Source: Variovorax paradoxus
Lineage (GTDB): Bacteria > Pseudomonadota > Gammaproteobacteria > Burkholderiales > Burkholderiaceae_C
Length of the DNA: 64,000 nucleotides
Direction of reading: 5' to 3'
Assembly: GCF_030815855.1 (NCBI RefSeq)
Contig: NZ_JAUSXG010000001.1
Coordinates: 2,914,001 to 2,978,000, forward strand
The translations under genes and the position numbers were made by a program. Below, piece after piece: positions 31,097 through 39,358 of the stretch. How positions within the stretch are numbered: position 1 is the first letter of the stretch; each line of letters opens with the position of its first letter. The notes beneath the pieces are model-generated. The model saw only the letters and a program-made list of their open reading frames with translations, was not told where the DNA came from and did no database searches.

Positions 31097-31810
31097 TCAG
31101 GCGGTGCGCGCGATAAAGCCCGCCTCCAATGTGGCGCCGCCGAGCAGCTGCCCCACCTCCGCCGGCGTGCCGTCCGCCAGCAGGGAACCCTTGTGCAGCA
31201 CGAGCACGCGGTCGGCCTCTTCGGCTTCCTCGACCCGGTGCGTGGCCCACAGCACGCACACGCCGCGCTCGCGCACGTCGGCCCGCAGCGCGGCCAGCAG
31301 ATCCTGCCGCGACTTCGGGTCGAGCCCCACCGTGGCTTCGTCCATCAGCAGCACGGCCGGCCGGTGCAGGCCCGCGCGCGCAAGCTCTACCTTGCGCCGG
31401 TTGCCACCCGACAGTTCGCGCACCTTGCGGTTCAGGTCCGCGTCGATGTTCAGGCGCTCGCACGCCGAAGCAATGCGCTCTTCGGCCAGCCGCCGCGGCA
31501 GGCCGTGCAGGTCGGCCTGGAACAGCAGGTTGCGGCGGATGCTCAGGTCCAGGTCGAGCGACATCTGCTGGAACACCACGCCGATGTGCCGCAGTGCAGC
31601 AGTGGCCGATCGGCGCAGCGAATGGCCGGCGACTTCGACCTCGCCTTCATCGGCGGCGAACATGCCCGTCAGCACCTGGAACAGGGTCGACTTGCCCGCG
31701 CCGTTGGGGCCGAGCAATGCCACGAACTGGCCCGCACCCAACTGCAGCGACAACGACCGAAGCGCCGTGCGCGTGCCATAGCGCTTGGTTAAGTCGATGG
31801 TTCGCAGCAT
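31097..31810 (-). CDS. pedA1: ABC transporter ATP-binding protein, PQQ-associated
   Basis: A 237-residue ATPase. Walker A is GPNGAGKST, the Q-loop is GVVFQQMSL, the signature is LSGGNRRKVELARA (one residue off the canonical LSGGQ), Walker B is VLLMDEATVGLD, and the H-loop is WATHRVEEAEEAD. It supplies energy to the pedC-type permease. First gene of a six-gene minus-strand operon that ends with the TonB receptor. It is divergent from xoxF across 508 bases, so both transcription units may share control. Confidence 0.9.
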   Translation of the reverse strand: MLRTIDLTKRYGTRTALRSLSLQLGAGQFVALLGPNGAGKSTLFQVLTGMFAADEGEVEVAGHSLRRSATAALRHIGVVFQQMSLDLDLSIRRNLLFQADLHGLPRRLAEERIASACERLNIDADLNRKVRELSGGNRRKVELARAGLHRPAVLLMDEATVGLDPKSRQDLLAALRADVRERGVCVLWATHRVEEAEEADRVLVLHKGSLLADGTPAEVGQLLGGATLEAGFIARTA

Positions 31811-32318
31811 GTAGGAAATTTGTCGAGCTGTTCGGATTTCAATGGTATTTGCCGTTTGCTCTTGGAGCCGCAAATTCTGTGCCTCTGGCCCACAAGGGTT
31901 TTCACTGTGATGAGTCCCTGCTCATTTGGCCGTGCAGCCGCCGATGCGGCTCGCAGGCGCCGGGCATCCGTACTTCGCACGAGACACTTTGCGTCAAATT
32001 TGGATGCGCACACCGTGCGCGTGCAACCGCATGGGTGTTGTGCTGCACTGCGCAATGCTTTCGAACGCCCGGGATTTCCCTAGGTTCAGTTCCCATTGCG
32101 GCACGCCGCCGCAAGCAGCGGGCGTGCAGCGCCGCAATGCCCTCCTGCGAGTGAAGCCGCAGGCCTTTGCATCGAGGGCACAGCGCGCCGCGGGACAGCC
32201 ACGGCATGAAACGGCAGGCATGGATGTTGCGGACCGCAGCATTCGCCAAAGCGATCGAAAGATCCGCAGGCTGATGCCAGATCGTGTTCGAAACCCACTG
32301 AAATGTGAGGAGACATTT
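31811..32318. promoter_or_regulatory. 508-base control region between the ped operon and xoxF, with two dyads
   Basis: No convincing coding sequence is present; an open frame in phase with xoxF upstream of 32319 is C/R-rich and not protein-like. Two perfect dyads stand out: GCGCAC-ACC-GTGCGC at 32006-32020, and TTGCGGC-N5-GCCGCAA at 32096-32114. Both could be operators for a regulator that responds to lanthanide or methanol. No riboswitch could be identified by eye. A strong RBS (TGAGGAGA) lies just before the xoxF ATG. Confidence 0.45.
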
Positions 32319-34148
32319 ATGAAGTTTTCCAGGCAGATCGCCGGCCGTCTCGTACGGCACATCGGCGTCGCGATGTTGGCTCTTCCGGCTTTGGCGCTTG
32401 CCAATGCCGATGTAGAGAAAAACATCGCCAACTCCAAGAACTGGGCCACGCAAGCGGGCGATATGTTCAACCAGCGCTACAGCAAGTTGAATCAGATCAC
32501 CAAGAGCAACGTGGGCAAGATGCAGGTCGCGTGGACGTTCTCCACCGGCGTGCTGCGCGGTCACGAGGGCTCGCCCCTGGTGGTCGACGGCACGATGTAC
32601 CTGCACTCGCCGTTCCCGAACAAGGTGTTCGCGGTCGACGTCGAGACCCAGAAGATCCTGTGGAAGTACGAACCCAAGCAGGATCAGTCAGTGATCGCGG
32701 TCATGTGCTGCGACACGGTGAACCGCGGGCTTGCCTATGCCGAAGGAAAGGTCTTCCTGCAACAGGCCGACACCACACTGGTTGCGCTCGATGCCAAGAC
32801 CGGCAAGGTGGCGTGGACGGTGAAGAACGGCGATCCGAAGGTCGGTGCCACCAACACCAACGCGCCCCACGTCTTCAAGGACAAGGTCATCACCGGCATC
32901 AGCGGCGGCGAGTTCGGCGTGCGCGGCTTCCTGGCCGCCTACAACATCAAGGACGGCAAGCTGGCCTGGAAGGGCTTCAGCACGGGGCCTGACGAAGAAA
33001 TGCTGATGGACCCGGCCAAGACCATGACCTGGACCGACGGCAAGATGGCGCCCGTAGGCAAGGACTCTTCGCTGAAGACCTGGAAGGGCGACCAGTGGAA
33101 GATCGGCGGCGGCACCACCTGGGGCTGGTACAGCTACGACAAGGCGACCAATGCCGTGTACTACGGCACCGGAAACCCGTCGACCTGGAACCCGGCGCAA
33201 CGGCCCGGCGACAACAAGTGGTCGATGAGCATCTGGTCGCGCGACGTCGACACGGGCAAGGTCAACTGGGTCTACCAGATGACGCCGTATGACGAGTGGG
33301 ACTTCGACGGCATCAACGAAATGATCCTGGCGGACATCAACGTCAAGGGCAAGCCCACCAAGGCGCTGGTGCACTTCGACCGCAACGGCTTTGCCTACAC
33401 GCTGGACCGCGTGACCGGTGCGCTGCTGGTGGCCGAGAAGTACGACCCCAAGGTGAACTGGGCCACGCACGTCGACATGAAGACGGGCCGCCCGCAAGTG
33501 GTTGCCAAGTACTCCACCGCGCAGAACGGCGCCGACGTCAACACCAAGGGCGTTTGCCCCGCCGCCCTCGGCAGCAAGGACCAGCAACCCGCCTCGTACG
33601 ACCCCAACACCAAGCTCTTCTACGTGCCGACGAACCACGTCTGCATGGACTACGAGCCGTTCAAGGTCGAGTACACCGCGGGCCAGCCGTACGTGGGCGC
33701 CACGCTCTCGATGTACCCCACGCCGGGCAGCCATGGCGGCATGGGCAACTTCATTGCATGGGACGCGGGCACCGGCAAGATCGTGCAGACCAAGGCCGAG
33801 AAGTTCTCGGTGTGGAGCGGTTCGCTGAACACCGCCGGCGGGATCTCCTGCTACGGCACGCTGGAAGGCTACCTGAAGTGCGTGGATGCCAAGGACATCA
33901 ACAAGGAGCTCTTCAAGTTCAAGACGCCGTCCGGGATCATCGGCAACGTGTTCACCTATGAGCACAAGGGCAAGCAGTACATCGGCGTGTTCTCGGGCAT
34001 CGGCGGCTGGGCCGGCATCGGCATGGCAGCGGGCATCGACCCCGAGAAGAGCACCGAAGGCCTGGGTGCCGTGGGTGGCTACAAGGAGCTGAGCCAATAC
34101 ACCGAACTGGGCGGCTCGCTCACCGTGTTTGCGCTGCCCAGCAACTGA
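32319..34148 (+). CDS. xoxF: Lanthanide-dependent methanol dehydrogenase XoxF
   Basis: A 609-residue PQQ-dependent methanol dehydrogenase with signal peptide (to ALA/NAD). The extra aspartate that marks lanthanide-dependent enzymes is present: [13 protein letters not shown] puts D328 and D330 two residues apart (DxD). The MxaF type has alanine at the second site. The vicinal cysteines for PQQ stacking are C130-C131 (MCCDT). E198 (SGGEFG) and N286 (GTGNPSTWN) fit the metal ligands. The TGAGGAGA RBS fixes the start. xoxG and xoxJ follow. Methanol, and possibly formaldehyde, is oxidised in the periplasm. No mxaF or mxaI occurs in the window. Confidence 0.96.
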   Translation: MKFSRQIAGRLVRHIGVAMLALPALALANADVEKNIANSKNWATQAGDMFNQRYSKLNQITKSNVGKMQVAWTFSTGVLRGHEGSPLVVDGTMYLHSPFPNKVFAVDVETQKILWKYEPKQDQSVIAVMCCDTVNRGLAYAEGKVFLQQADTTLVALDAKTGKVAWTVKNGDPKVGATNTNAPHVFKDKVITGISGGEFGVRGFLAAYNIKDGKLAWKGFSTGPDEEMLMDPAKTMTWTDGKMAPVGKDSSLKTWKGDQWKIGGGTTWGWYSYDKATNAVYYGTGNPSTWNPAQRPGDNKWSMSIWSRDVDTGKVNWVYQMTPYDEWDFDGINEMILADINVKGKPTKALVHFDRNGFAYTLDRVTGALLVAEKYDPKVNWATHVDMKTGRPQVVAKYSTAQNGADVNTKGVCPAALGSKDQQPASYDPNTKLFYVPTNHVCMDYEPFKVEYTAGQPYVGATLSMYPTPGSHGGMGNFIAWDAGTGKIVQTKAEKFSVWSGSLNTAGGISCYGTLEGYLKCVDAKDINKELFKFKTPSGIIGNVFTYEHKGKQYIGVFSGIGGWAGIGMAAGIDPEKSTEGLGAVGGYKELSQYTELGGSLTVFALPSN

Positions 34149-34214
34149 AGTTGAAGCAAGCGACTGAGGTTATTACCAAGGCGTCGAGAGACAGATAGAC
34201 GCAACATGCGGACA

Positions 34215-34242
34215 GGGAGAGCACTCGCTCGAGGGCTCTCCC
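34215..34242 (+). terminator. Strong hairpin between xoxF and xoxG
   Basis: GGGAGAGC (34215-34222) and GCTCTCCC (34235-34242) form a perfect 8-bp GC-rich stem with a 12-base loop, 66 bases after the xoxF stop. There is no T-run, so partial termination or an mRNA stability element that raises xoxF over xoxG is more likely than full termination. Confidence 0.5.
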
Positions 34243-34276
34243 CCGTACCTTCAAAGATACCGGAGACCCTGGAGCC

Positions 34277-34684
34277 ATGAAATTTCGTAAGTCAACGTTG
34301 CTGCCTTCCCTCGTACTGCTTGCCGGCGTCGCCTGCACACTGGCCGTCGCTGCCGCGCCGGACCCCGCGCCCTACAAAGTAACCGACGGCTACAAGGTGG
34401 ACCCGGAAACCATGAAGGGTTTCCGCACCTGGCGCTCCGCAGCGTGTGACCGCTGCCACGGACCCAACCAGGAAGGCATGGTCGGCCCCTCGCTGATCAA
34501 CAGCCTCAAGACCATGAAGAAGGAAGACTTCATCAAGACCGTTCGCGACGGTCGGCTCGACAAGGGCATGCAGAGCTTCGGCAACAACCCTGCGGTGATG
34601 GAAAACATCAACCAGCTCTATGCCTACCTGAAGGGCCGGTCCGACGGCGCAATCACGCGCGCCCGAGTGGAAGAAAACAAATGA
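34277..34684 (+). CDS. xoxG: XoxG-type cytochrome c, electron acceptor of XoxF
   Basis: A 135-residue exported c-type cytochrome with signal peptide (to AVAAA) and one haem site, CDRCH at residues 57-61. The mature protein is small, in the range of XoxG rather than the acidic MxaG. The late segment DKGMQSFGNNP offers the methionine ligand. It should take electrons from XoxF and pass them to the terminal oxidase. It overlaps xoxJ by 4 bases (ATGA at 34681), so both are coupled. Confidence 0.9.
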   Translation: MKFRKSTLLPSLVLLAGVACTLAVAAAPDPAPYKVTDGYKVDPETMKGFRTWRSAACDRCHGPNQEGMVGPSLINSLKTMKKEDFIKTVRDGRLDKGMQSFGNNPAVMENINQLYAYLKGRSDGAITRARVEENK

Positions 34685-35580
34685 CCGCCCGGCAGCGTGC
34701 TGCCAATCCCCTTTCCCTCGGCGCTCGACTGCGGACGGGCCTCGCGGGTCTCGTGGGCGCGGCATGCTGCTGCGCAGTGCTTCCGGCCCAGGCGCAGGAA
34801 ACGCCGCCACGCAAGGAATTCCGCGTTTGCCAGGACCCCAACAACCTGCCCTTCTCCAACACCAAGGGAGAAGGCATCGAGAACCGCATCGCCGATCTGT
34901 TCGGCAAGACGCTCGGCCTGCCGGTCGTCTACTACTCGTTTCCGCAGCGCATGGCCTTCTTTCGCAACACGCTGCGCTTCAAGCTGCCGGGGCAAGACTA
35001 CCCTTGCGACATCGTGATGGGCGTGCCCGTTGGGCTCGATGAAGTCTCGGTGACCAAGCCCTACTACCGCTCGACCTATGCGCTGGTCTTCCCCAAGGGC
35101 AAGGGCATGGACAACGTGGCTTCGGCCGAAGATTTCCTGAAGCTCGATCCAGCCAAGCTCAAGTCGCTGCGCATCGGCATCTACGACCGGTCGCCGGCTT
35201 CGCAATGGCTCAACCGGCATGGCCTGCTCGAGCAAGGCGTGCCCTACAAGCTCATGAGCGCCGACCCCGCGCAGTATCCGGGCGAGATCGTCGAGAAAGA
35301 CCTGGCCGAAGGCAAGCTCGACGCCGTCGTGGTCTGGGGGCCGATTGCCGGCTTCTTCGCCCGGCGTGTCAAGACTCCGGCGCTGGTCGTGGTGCCGCTC
35401 AAGTCCGAAAAAGGCCTGCGGCTCGACTACCAGATGGCGATGGGCGTGCGCTACGGCGAACGCGAATGGAAGCAGCAGATCGAAGGGCTGATCGAATCGA
35501 AGGCGCCCGAGATCCAGGCCATCTTGAAGGAGTACGGCGTTCCGCTGGTCGATGCATCGTTCGGAGCGCCCAACAACTGA
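34681..35580 (+). CDS. xoxJ: XoxJ periplasmic binding protein-like partner of XoxF
   Basis: A 299-residue exported protein with a solute-binding-protein 3 fold (MoxJ/XoxJ family). Signal peptide ends at PAQA/QET. Typical features: EFRVCQDPNNLPFSNTKGEGIENRIADLF, then DIVMGVPVGLDEVSVTKPYY. In this family the binding cleft is not used for transport; it is thought to help activate or assemble XoxF. It has two mature cysteines (FRVC and YPC). The gene order xoxF-xoxG-xoxJ is that of known XoxF loci. Confidence 0.9.
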   Translation: MTARQRAANPLSLGARLRTGLAGLVGAACCCAVLPAQAQETPPRKEFRVCQDPNNLPFSNTKGEGIENRIADLFGKTLGLPVVYYSFPQRMAFFRNTLRFKLPGQDYPCDIVMGVPVGLDEVSVTKPYYRSTYALVFPKGKGMDNVASAEDFLKLDPAKLKSLRIGIYDRSPASQWLNRHGLLEQGVPYKLMSADPAQYPGEIVEKDLAEGKLDAVVVWGPIAGFFARRVKTPALVVVPLKSEKGLRLDYQMAMGVRYGEREWKQQIEGLIESKAPEIQAILKEYGVPLVDASFGAPNN

Positions 35581-35594
35581 CCGGTTTTCCATCC

Positions 35595-36302
35595 ATGCGC
35601 TTCGCCATTGCCTTTTCGCTTCGTTCTTCCGCCTGTGCCCTGCTCTGCGCCCTGCTCGGTGCTCCCCTTGCCTCGCACGCCGAGGCCGACAAGCGCGACT
35701 TCTCGGCGGCGGAGCGCCTCTTGTTCATGACGCCGCAGCTGCAGGGCCTGCAAGCGCCCATGCTGCTGCGCTATACCTTCGGCAAGGCGGGCAGCTTCGA
35801 AGAAGCCTTTGCCGACAACGTTACCGTGGCCCTCATTGCCAAAGCGAACGGCGGCTGCTGCGATGCAAAAGGCGTGTTCCTGAGCGGCGCCCGCAAGCTG
35901 GCGGTGCCCGACGTACCCGCCGCCGACGGCAACCCCGTCATCCTCTACTTCCTGGAGCACGACGTTCGCGAGATGAAGCGCCTCACGCGCGGCTCCGAGA
36001 ACCACTTTCGCAAGCGCATCCGCATGGCGATCTACCAGGACGCCGAGGTGCGCGACGTGTCTTTGCGCTACCAGGGCCGCACGGTCAAGGGCAAGGAGAT
36101 TGCGTTCAGTCCTTTCCTGGACGACCCGAACCGGCCCAAGTACGAAAAGTTTGCGACCAAGAACTACCGCTTCACCTTGTCGGATGCAGTGCCGGGCGGC
36201 GTCTACGGCATTCGCACCTTCATACCGGGCGAGAGCGCCGCTGTCCAGCCCCTGCTCGTCGAGGAACTGCTCATCGACGGGGCCAAGGCACCGGCGCGCT
36301 AG
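35595..36302 (+). CDS. Exported protein of unknown function in the xox locus
   Basis: A 235-residue protein starting at ATG 35595 with a signal peptide (to SHA/EAD). The mature chain has a vicinal pair of cysteines (GGCCDAKG), a conserved-looking FLEHDVREMKRLTRG block and a C-terminal beta-rich half (FSPFLDDPNRPKYEKFATK). I do not recognise the family. It lies between xoxJ and another small exported gene with short spacers, so it is part of the methanol operon. A role in metal delivery or XoxF maturation is possible but only inferred. Confidence 0.7.
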   Translation: MRFAIAFSLRSSACALLCALLGAPLASHAEADKRDFSAAERLLFMTPQLQGLQAPMLLRYTFGKAGSFEEAFADNVTVALIAKANGGCCDAKGVFLSGARKLAVPDVPAADGNPVILYFLEHDVREMKRLTRGSENHFRKRIRMAIYQDAEVRDVSLRYQGRTVKGKEIAFSPFLDDPNRPKYEKFATKNYRFTLSDAVPGGVYGIRTFIPGESAAVQPLLVEELLIDGAKAPAR

Positions 36303-36334
36303 CTCGGCCATTTCCAGATCTTCCAGCGAACGCC

Positions 36335-36706
36335 ATGAAAAAAATCTTGCGCATGCTTTGTCTTCTCGGCCTCCCCATGGCCGTTCATGGCGCCCCGCCG
36401 CATGCAAACGACTTTCCCACCATCGATCGCGTGCTGTACGTGCAGGAATGCATCACCGCGCATCCGGACGCGGGCAAGTTCGAGATGACGAGCAAATGCT
36501 CTTGCGCGGTCGACGCCATGGCCAGGGAAGTCAAGTATTCGGAATATGTCGACCTGAGCACCGCGGCCAAGGCCACCACCATCGGCGGCGAGCGCGGCGG
36601 CTACATCCGCGACTCTGAAAAGCTGCAGGCCGACATCAAGCGCTACAAGGCGCTGCAAGCCAAGGTGAACAAGGGCTGCTTCATCGGCCCTCCCACCGCG
36701 CGCTGA
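36335..36706 (+). CDS. Small exported cysteine-containing protein of unknown function
   Basis: A 123-residue protein with signal peptide (MKKILRMLCLLGLPMAVHG). The mature part has four cysteines (QECITA, SKCSCAVDAM, KGCF), which could form two disulphides, and no CxxCH haem motif. No family is recognised. It starts 32 bases after the previous gene and ends 19 bases before the second beta-propeller gene. Conserved exported proteins of this size occur around methanol dehydrogenase genes, but I cannot name it. Confidence 0.7.
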   Translation: MKKILRMLCLLGLPMAVHGAPPHANDFPTIDRVLYVQECITAHPDAGKFEMTSKCSCAVDAMAREVKYSEYVDLSTAAKATTIGGERGGYIRDSEKLQADIKRYKALQAKVNKGCFIGPPTAR

Positions 36707-36725
36707 GCCGCGACAGCCCGGGCAC

Positions 36726-37721
36726 ATGGCGATGACGGGTTACGCAACACCTGTGCGCACCGGGTTTGCAGCGACGGTGCTCTGCTGCGCCGCGGCCTGG
36801 GCCTGGGCCGCGCCTTTTGCCTACATCACCAACCAGGGCAGCCATGACGTGTCGGTGATCGACCTGGCATCGCAGCAGGTGGTTGCCACTGTTCCGGTGG
36901 GCCGGTCGCCGGCCGGTGTGGTGGCCTCCAGCCGCGCGGGCCGGGCCTTCGTTTCCAACCCCGACAGCAAGACGATCTCGGTCATCGACATGCGCCTGCA
37001 GAAGGTGGTGAACACGCTGCGGGCGGGAGACGGGCCGGTGGGCATCGACATTTCGGGCGACGGCAAACACCTGTACGTGGCCGATTGGTACAGCAGCCGG
37101 CTGCTGCTGTTCGACGCACTGACTGCCAAAGCCTCGAAGCCCTTGGCCTCGATTGCCGTCGGCCATGCGCCGGCGGGCGTGGCCGCACATTCCGACGGCG
37201 CCACCGTGTTCGTGGCCGAGCGCGACGACGACAGCGTGGCCGTGGTCGACACCGCAGCCCGCCGGGTGGCGGCACGCGTGGGCGTCGGCAGCCATCCGTT
37301 CGCGCTGCTCTACGACGCTCCGCGCTCCCGGCTCTACGCGCTCAACGTGCAGAGCAACGACGTGTCGGTGATCGACCTGCGCGACGTTCGCCGGCCGGCT
37401 GTCATTGCAACAGTGAAGGTGGGCAAGGCCCCTTACGGCGCGGCGCTGGCTCAGGGCGGCGCGCTGCTCTATGTGACCAACCAGCACGAAGACACCGTCA
37501 GCGTGATCGACACGGCCTCGCTGAAGGTGCTGCGCACCCTCCCCGGCTTCGGGTATCCCGAAGGCATTGCCGCGCACGGCGACCGCGTGTATGTCGTCAA
37601 CTGGATGGACGACAACGTGCAAGTGCTCGACGCCGCGAGCGGACAGAAGCTCAAGACCATTGCCACGGGGCAGAACAGCCGCGGGTTCGGCGCCTTCATC
37701 GGCGCGCCGATCGAGCCCTGA
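36726..37721 (+). CDS. Second YVTN-type periplasmic beta-propeller protein
   Basis: A 331-residue exported protein; the signal peptide ends at AWA/APF. The rest is a seven-bladed YVTN propeller: AYITNQGSHDVSVIDL, AFVSNPDSKTISVID, LYVADWYSS, LYVTNQHEDTVSVID and VYVVNWMDDNVQVLD. It resembles the pedA2-type protein at 30042 in fold and size, and probably arose by duplication within PQQ-associated loci. It lies in the plus-strand methanol operon between the small exported genes and mxaD. A scaffold or metal-storage function is conceivable but unproven. Confidence 0.82.
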   Translation: MAMTGYATPVRTGFAATVLCCAAAWAWAAPFAYITNQGSHDVSVIDLASQQVVATVPVGRSPAGVVASSRAGRAFVSNPDSKTISVIDMRLQKVVNTLRAGDGPVGIDISGDGKHLYVADWYSSRLLLFDALTAKASKPLASIAVGHAPAGVAAHSDGATVFVAERDDDSVAVVDTAARRVAARVGVGSHPFALLYDAPRSRLYALNVQSNDVSVIDLRDVRRPAVIATVKVGKAPYGAALAQGGALLYVTNQHEDTVSVIDTASLKVLRTLPGFGYPEGIAAHGDRVYVVNWMDDNVQVLDAASGQKLKTIATGQNSRGFGAFIGAPIEP

Positions 37722-37766
37722 CGTTTTTTTCGACCGACCTTTCCCTACTTCATCACGGACGCTTCC

Positions 37767-38312
37767 ATGCTGACTCATCCTTCCAGCCGACGAGCTCTTT
37801 CTGTCGTTCTCGCATCCCTTCTTCTCGCCGCATCCTCTGCCAGCCTGGCCCATGGGCCGACGCGCCAGAAGGCCAGCGAGAAAGTCACCATCGAGGCGCC
37901 GGCCGATGCGGTGTGGGCAAAGATCAAGAACTTCAACGCCCTGAAGGACTGGCATCCCGCGGTGGCGGACAGCCCCGCCGACAAGGGCAACGCCGAAGGC
38001 TCGGTCCGCACCGTCAAGCTCAAGGATGGCGGCACGCTCGTCGAAACGCTCGAAAGCTACGACGACGCACAGAAGAAATACAGCTACCGCGCCAAGGACG
38101 GCGGCGCGCTGCCGGTCACCAACTACACCTCCACCCTGAGCGTGGTGGCGGACGGCGGCAAGTCTGTCGTCGAATGGCGCGGCGCGTTCTACCGCGGCTT
38201 TCCCAATAACAATCCGCCGCCGGAACTCAACGACGAAGCCGCGCTCAAGGCCGTGACCGGTGTGTACCGCGGCGGCCTTGCCAACCTCAAGAAGATGATG
38301 GAATCGAAATAG
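37767..38312 (+). CDS. mxaD: MxaD-like SRPBCC-fold exported protein
   Basis: A 181-residue exported protein with signal peptide (to SLA/HGP). The mature part is a START/SRPBCC fold: KVTIEAPADAVWAKIKNFNALKDWHPAV, followed by GGTLVETLESYDD and the C-terminal helix VTGVYRGGLANLKKMM. MxaD proteins help methanol dehydrogenase interact with its cytochrome in methylotrophs. The gene opens the mxaD-RSACKL segment, 22 bases before mxaR. Confidence 0.88.
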   Translation: MLTHPSSRRALSVVLASLLLAASSASLAHGPTRQKASEKVTIEAPADAVWAKIKNFNALKDWHPAVADSPADKGNAEGSVRTVKLKDGGTLVETLESYDDAQKKYSYRAKDGGALPVTNYTSTLSVVADGGKSVVEWRGAFYRGFPNNNPPPELNDEAALKAVTGVYRGGLANLKKMMESK

Positions 38313-38334
38313 CCCGGCCGTCGGACGCAACACC

Positions 38335-39354
38335 ATGGGCACCGAAGAACAACTCGAAGACTGGAGACGCCTCGCGCTGCGCCTCGAGAGCGAAGTCGCG
38401 AAAGCGATCATCGGGCAGGCCGAGACGATCCGGCTCATCAACGTGGCGCTGTTCGCGCGCGGCCACGTGCTGCTCGAGGGCGACGTGGGGGTGGGCAAGA
38501 CGACCGTGCTGCGCGCTTTTTCGCGCGCCATCGGCGGCGATTTCGAGCGTGTGGAGGGCACGGTCGACCTGATGCCGGGCGATCTGATCTATCACACCTA
38601 CGTCGATGCCGAAGGGCGGCCCCGCATCGACCCGGGGCCGCTGCTGCGCCACGGCGAACGGCTGGTCACTTTCTTTTTCAACGAGATCAACCGGGCCCGG
38701 CCACAGGTGCAATCGCTGCTGTTGCGCGCCATGGCCGAGCGCACGGTATCGGCCTTCGACCGCGAGTACAGCTTTCCCCACATGACGGTGTTTGCCGACC
38801 GCAACAAGGTCGAGCGCGAAGAGACTTTCGAGCTGGCTTCGGCGGCGCGCGACCGGTTCATGTTCGAGCTGAACATGCCCAAGCCCGCCGACCGCGGCAT
38901 TCGCCAGTCGCTGGTGTTCGATACGGCCTACCACGACACCGAAAGCCTGATCGACAAGGTGGCGCCCGCCATCCTGCCCTGGGACCGGCTCAACGCCATC
39001 GGCGCAGAGGTGCAGCGCAGCGTGAGTGCGAGCGAGACCATCGAGCGCTATGTGCTCGATGTGTGGGAGGCCACCGAAGCGCCGCAGAAGTTCGGCCTCC
39101 GGCTCGACGGCGTGGACATGGACCGCCTGATCCTCGCCGGTGCCAGCCCGCGCGGCATGAGCGCGCTGCTGCGCGCCGCGCGCACGGTGGCCTGGCTCGA
39201 GGGGCGCTCGCACCTGGAACCGGCCGATCTTGCGGCGGTGCTGCCCTCGGTGCTCGGCCACCGCGTGTTCTTTACGCCGGTGTACGAGTTGCGCCGTGCT
39301 GAGCTGTCGGAGGCGCTGGTGGCGCAGATCATGGACAAGATCGCGGCGCCGTGA
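38335..39354 (+). CDS. mxaR: MoxR-type AAA+ ATPase
   Basis: A 339-residue MoxR-family ATPase. Walker A is GDVGVGKTTV, Walker B is VTFFFNEINRARPQVQ, and the sensor region is TVFADRNKVEREETF followed by RDRFMF. It lies immediately before the DUF58 protein mxaS and vWA proteins mxaC and mxaL, the usual MoxR-vWA arrangement. Such systems act as chaperones inserting metal or cofactor; in methylotrophs this group is needed for active methanol dehydrogenase. Confidence 0.9.
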   Translation: MGTEEQLEDWRRLALRLESEVAKAIIGQAETIRLINVALFARGHVLLEGDVGVGKTTVLRAFSRAIGGDFERVEGTVDLMPGDLIYHTYVDAEGRPRIDPGPLLRHGERLVTFFFNEINRARPQVQSLLLRAMAERTVSAFDREYSFPHMTVFADRNKVEREETFELASAARDRFMFELNMPKPADRGIRQSLVFDTAYHDTESLIDKVAPAILPWDRLNAIGAEVQRSVSASETIERYVLDVWEATEAPQKFGLRLDGVDMDRLILAGASPRGMSALLRAARTVAWLEGRSHLEPADLAAVLPSVLGHRVFFTPVYELRRAELSEALVAQIMDKIAAP

Positions 39355-39358
39355 TGCC

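Noticed and set aside
31926..32318. Upstream extension of the xoxF reading frame
   Set aside because: The extension is not protein-like, and the ATG at 32319 has a strong RBS and a proper signal peptide.
32319..34148. Calcium-type methanol dehydrogenase MxaF
   Set aside because: The DxD motif (D328, D330) marks a lanthanide enzyme, no mxaI follows, and xoxG/xoxJ are adjacent.
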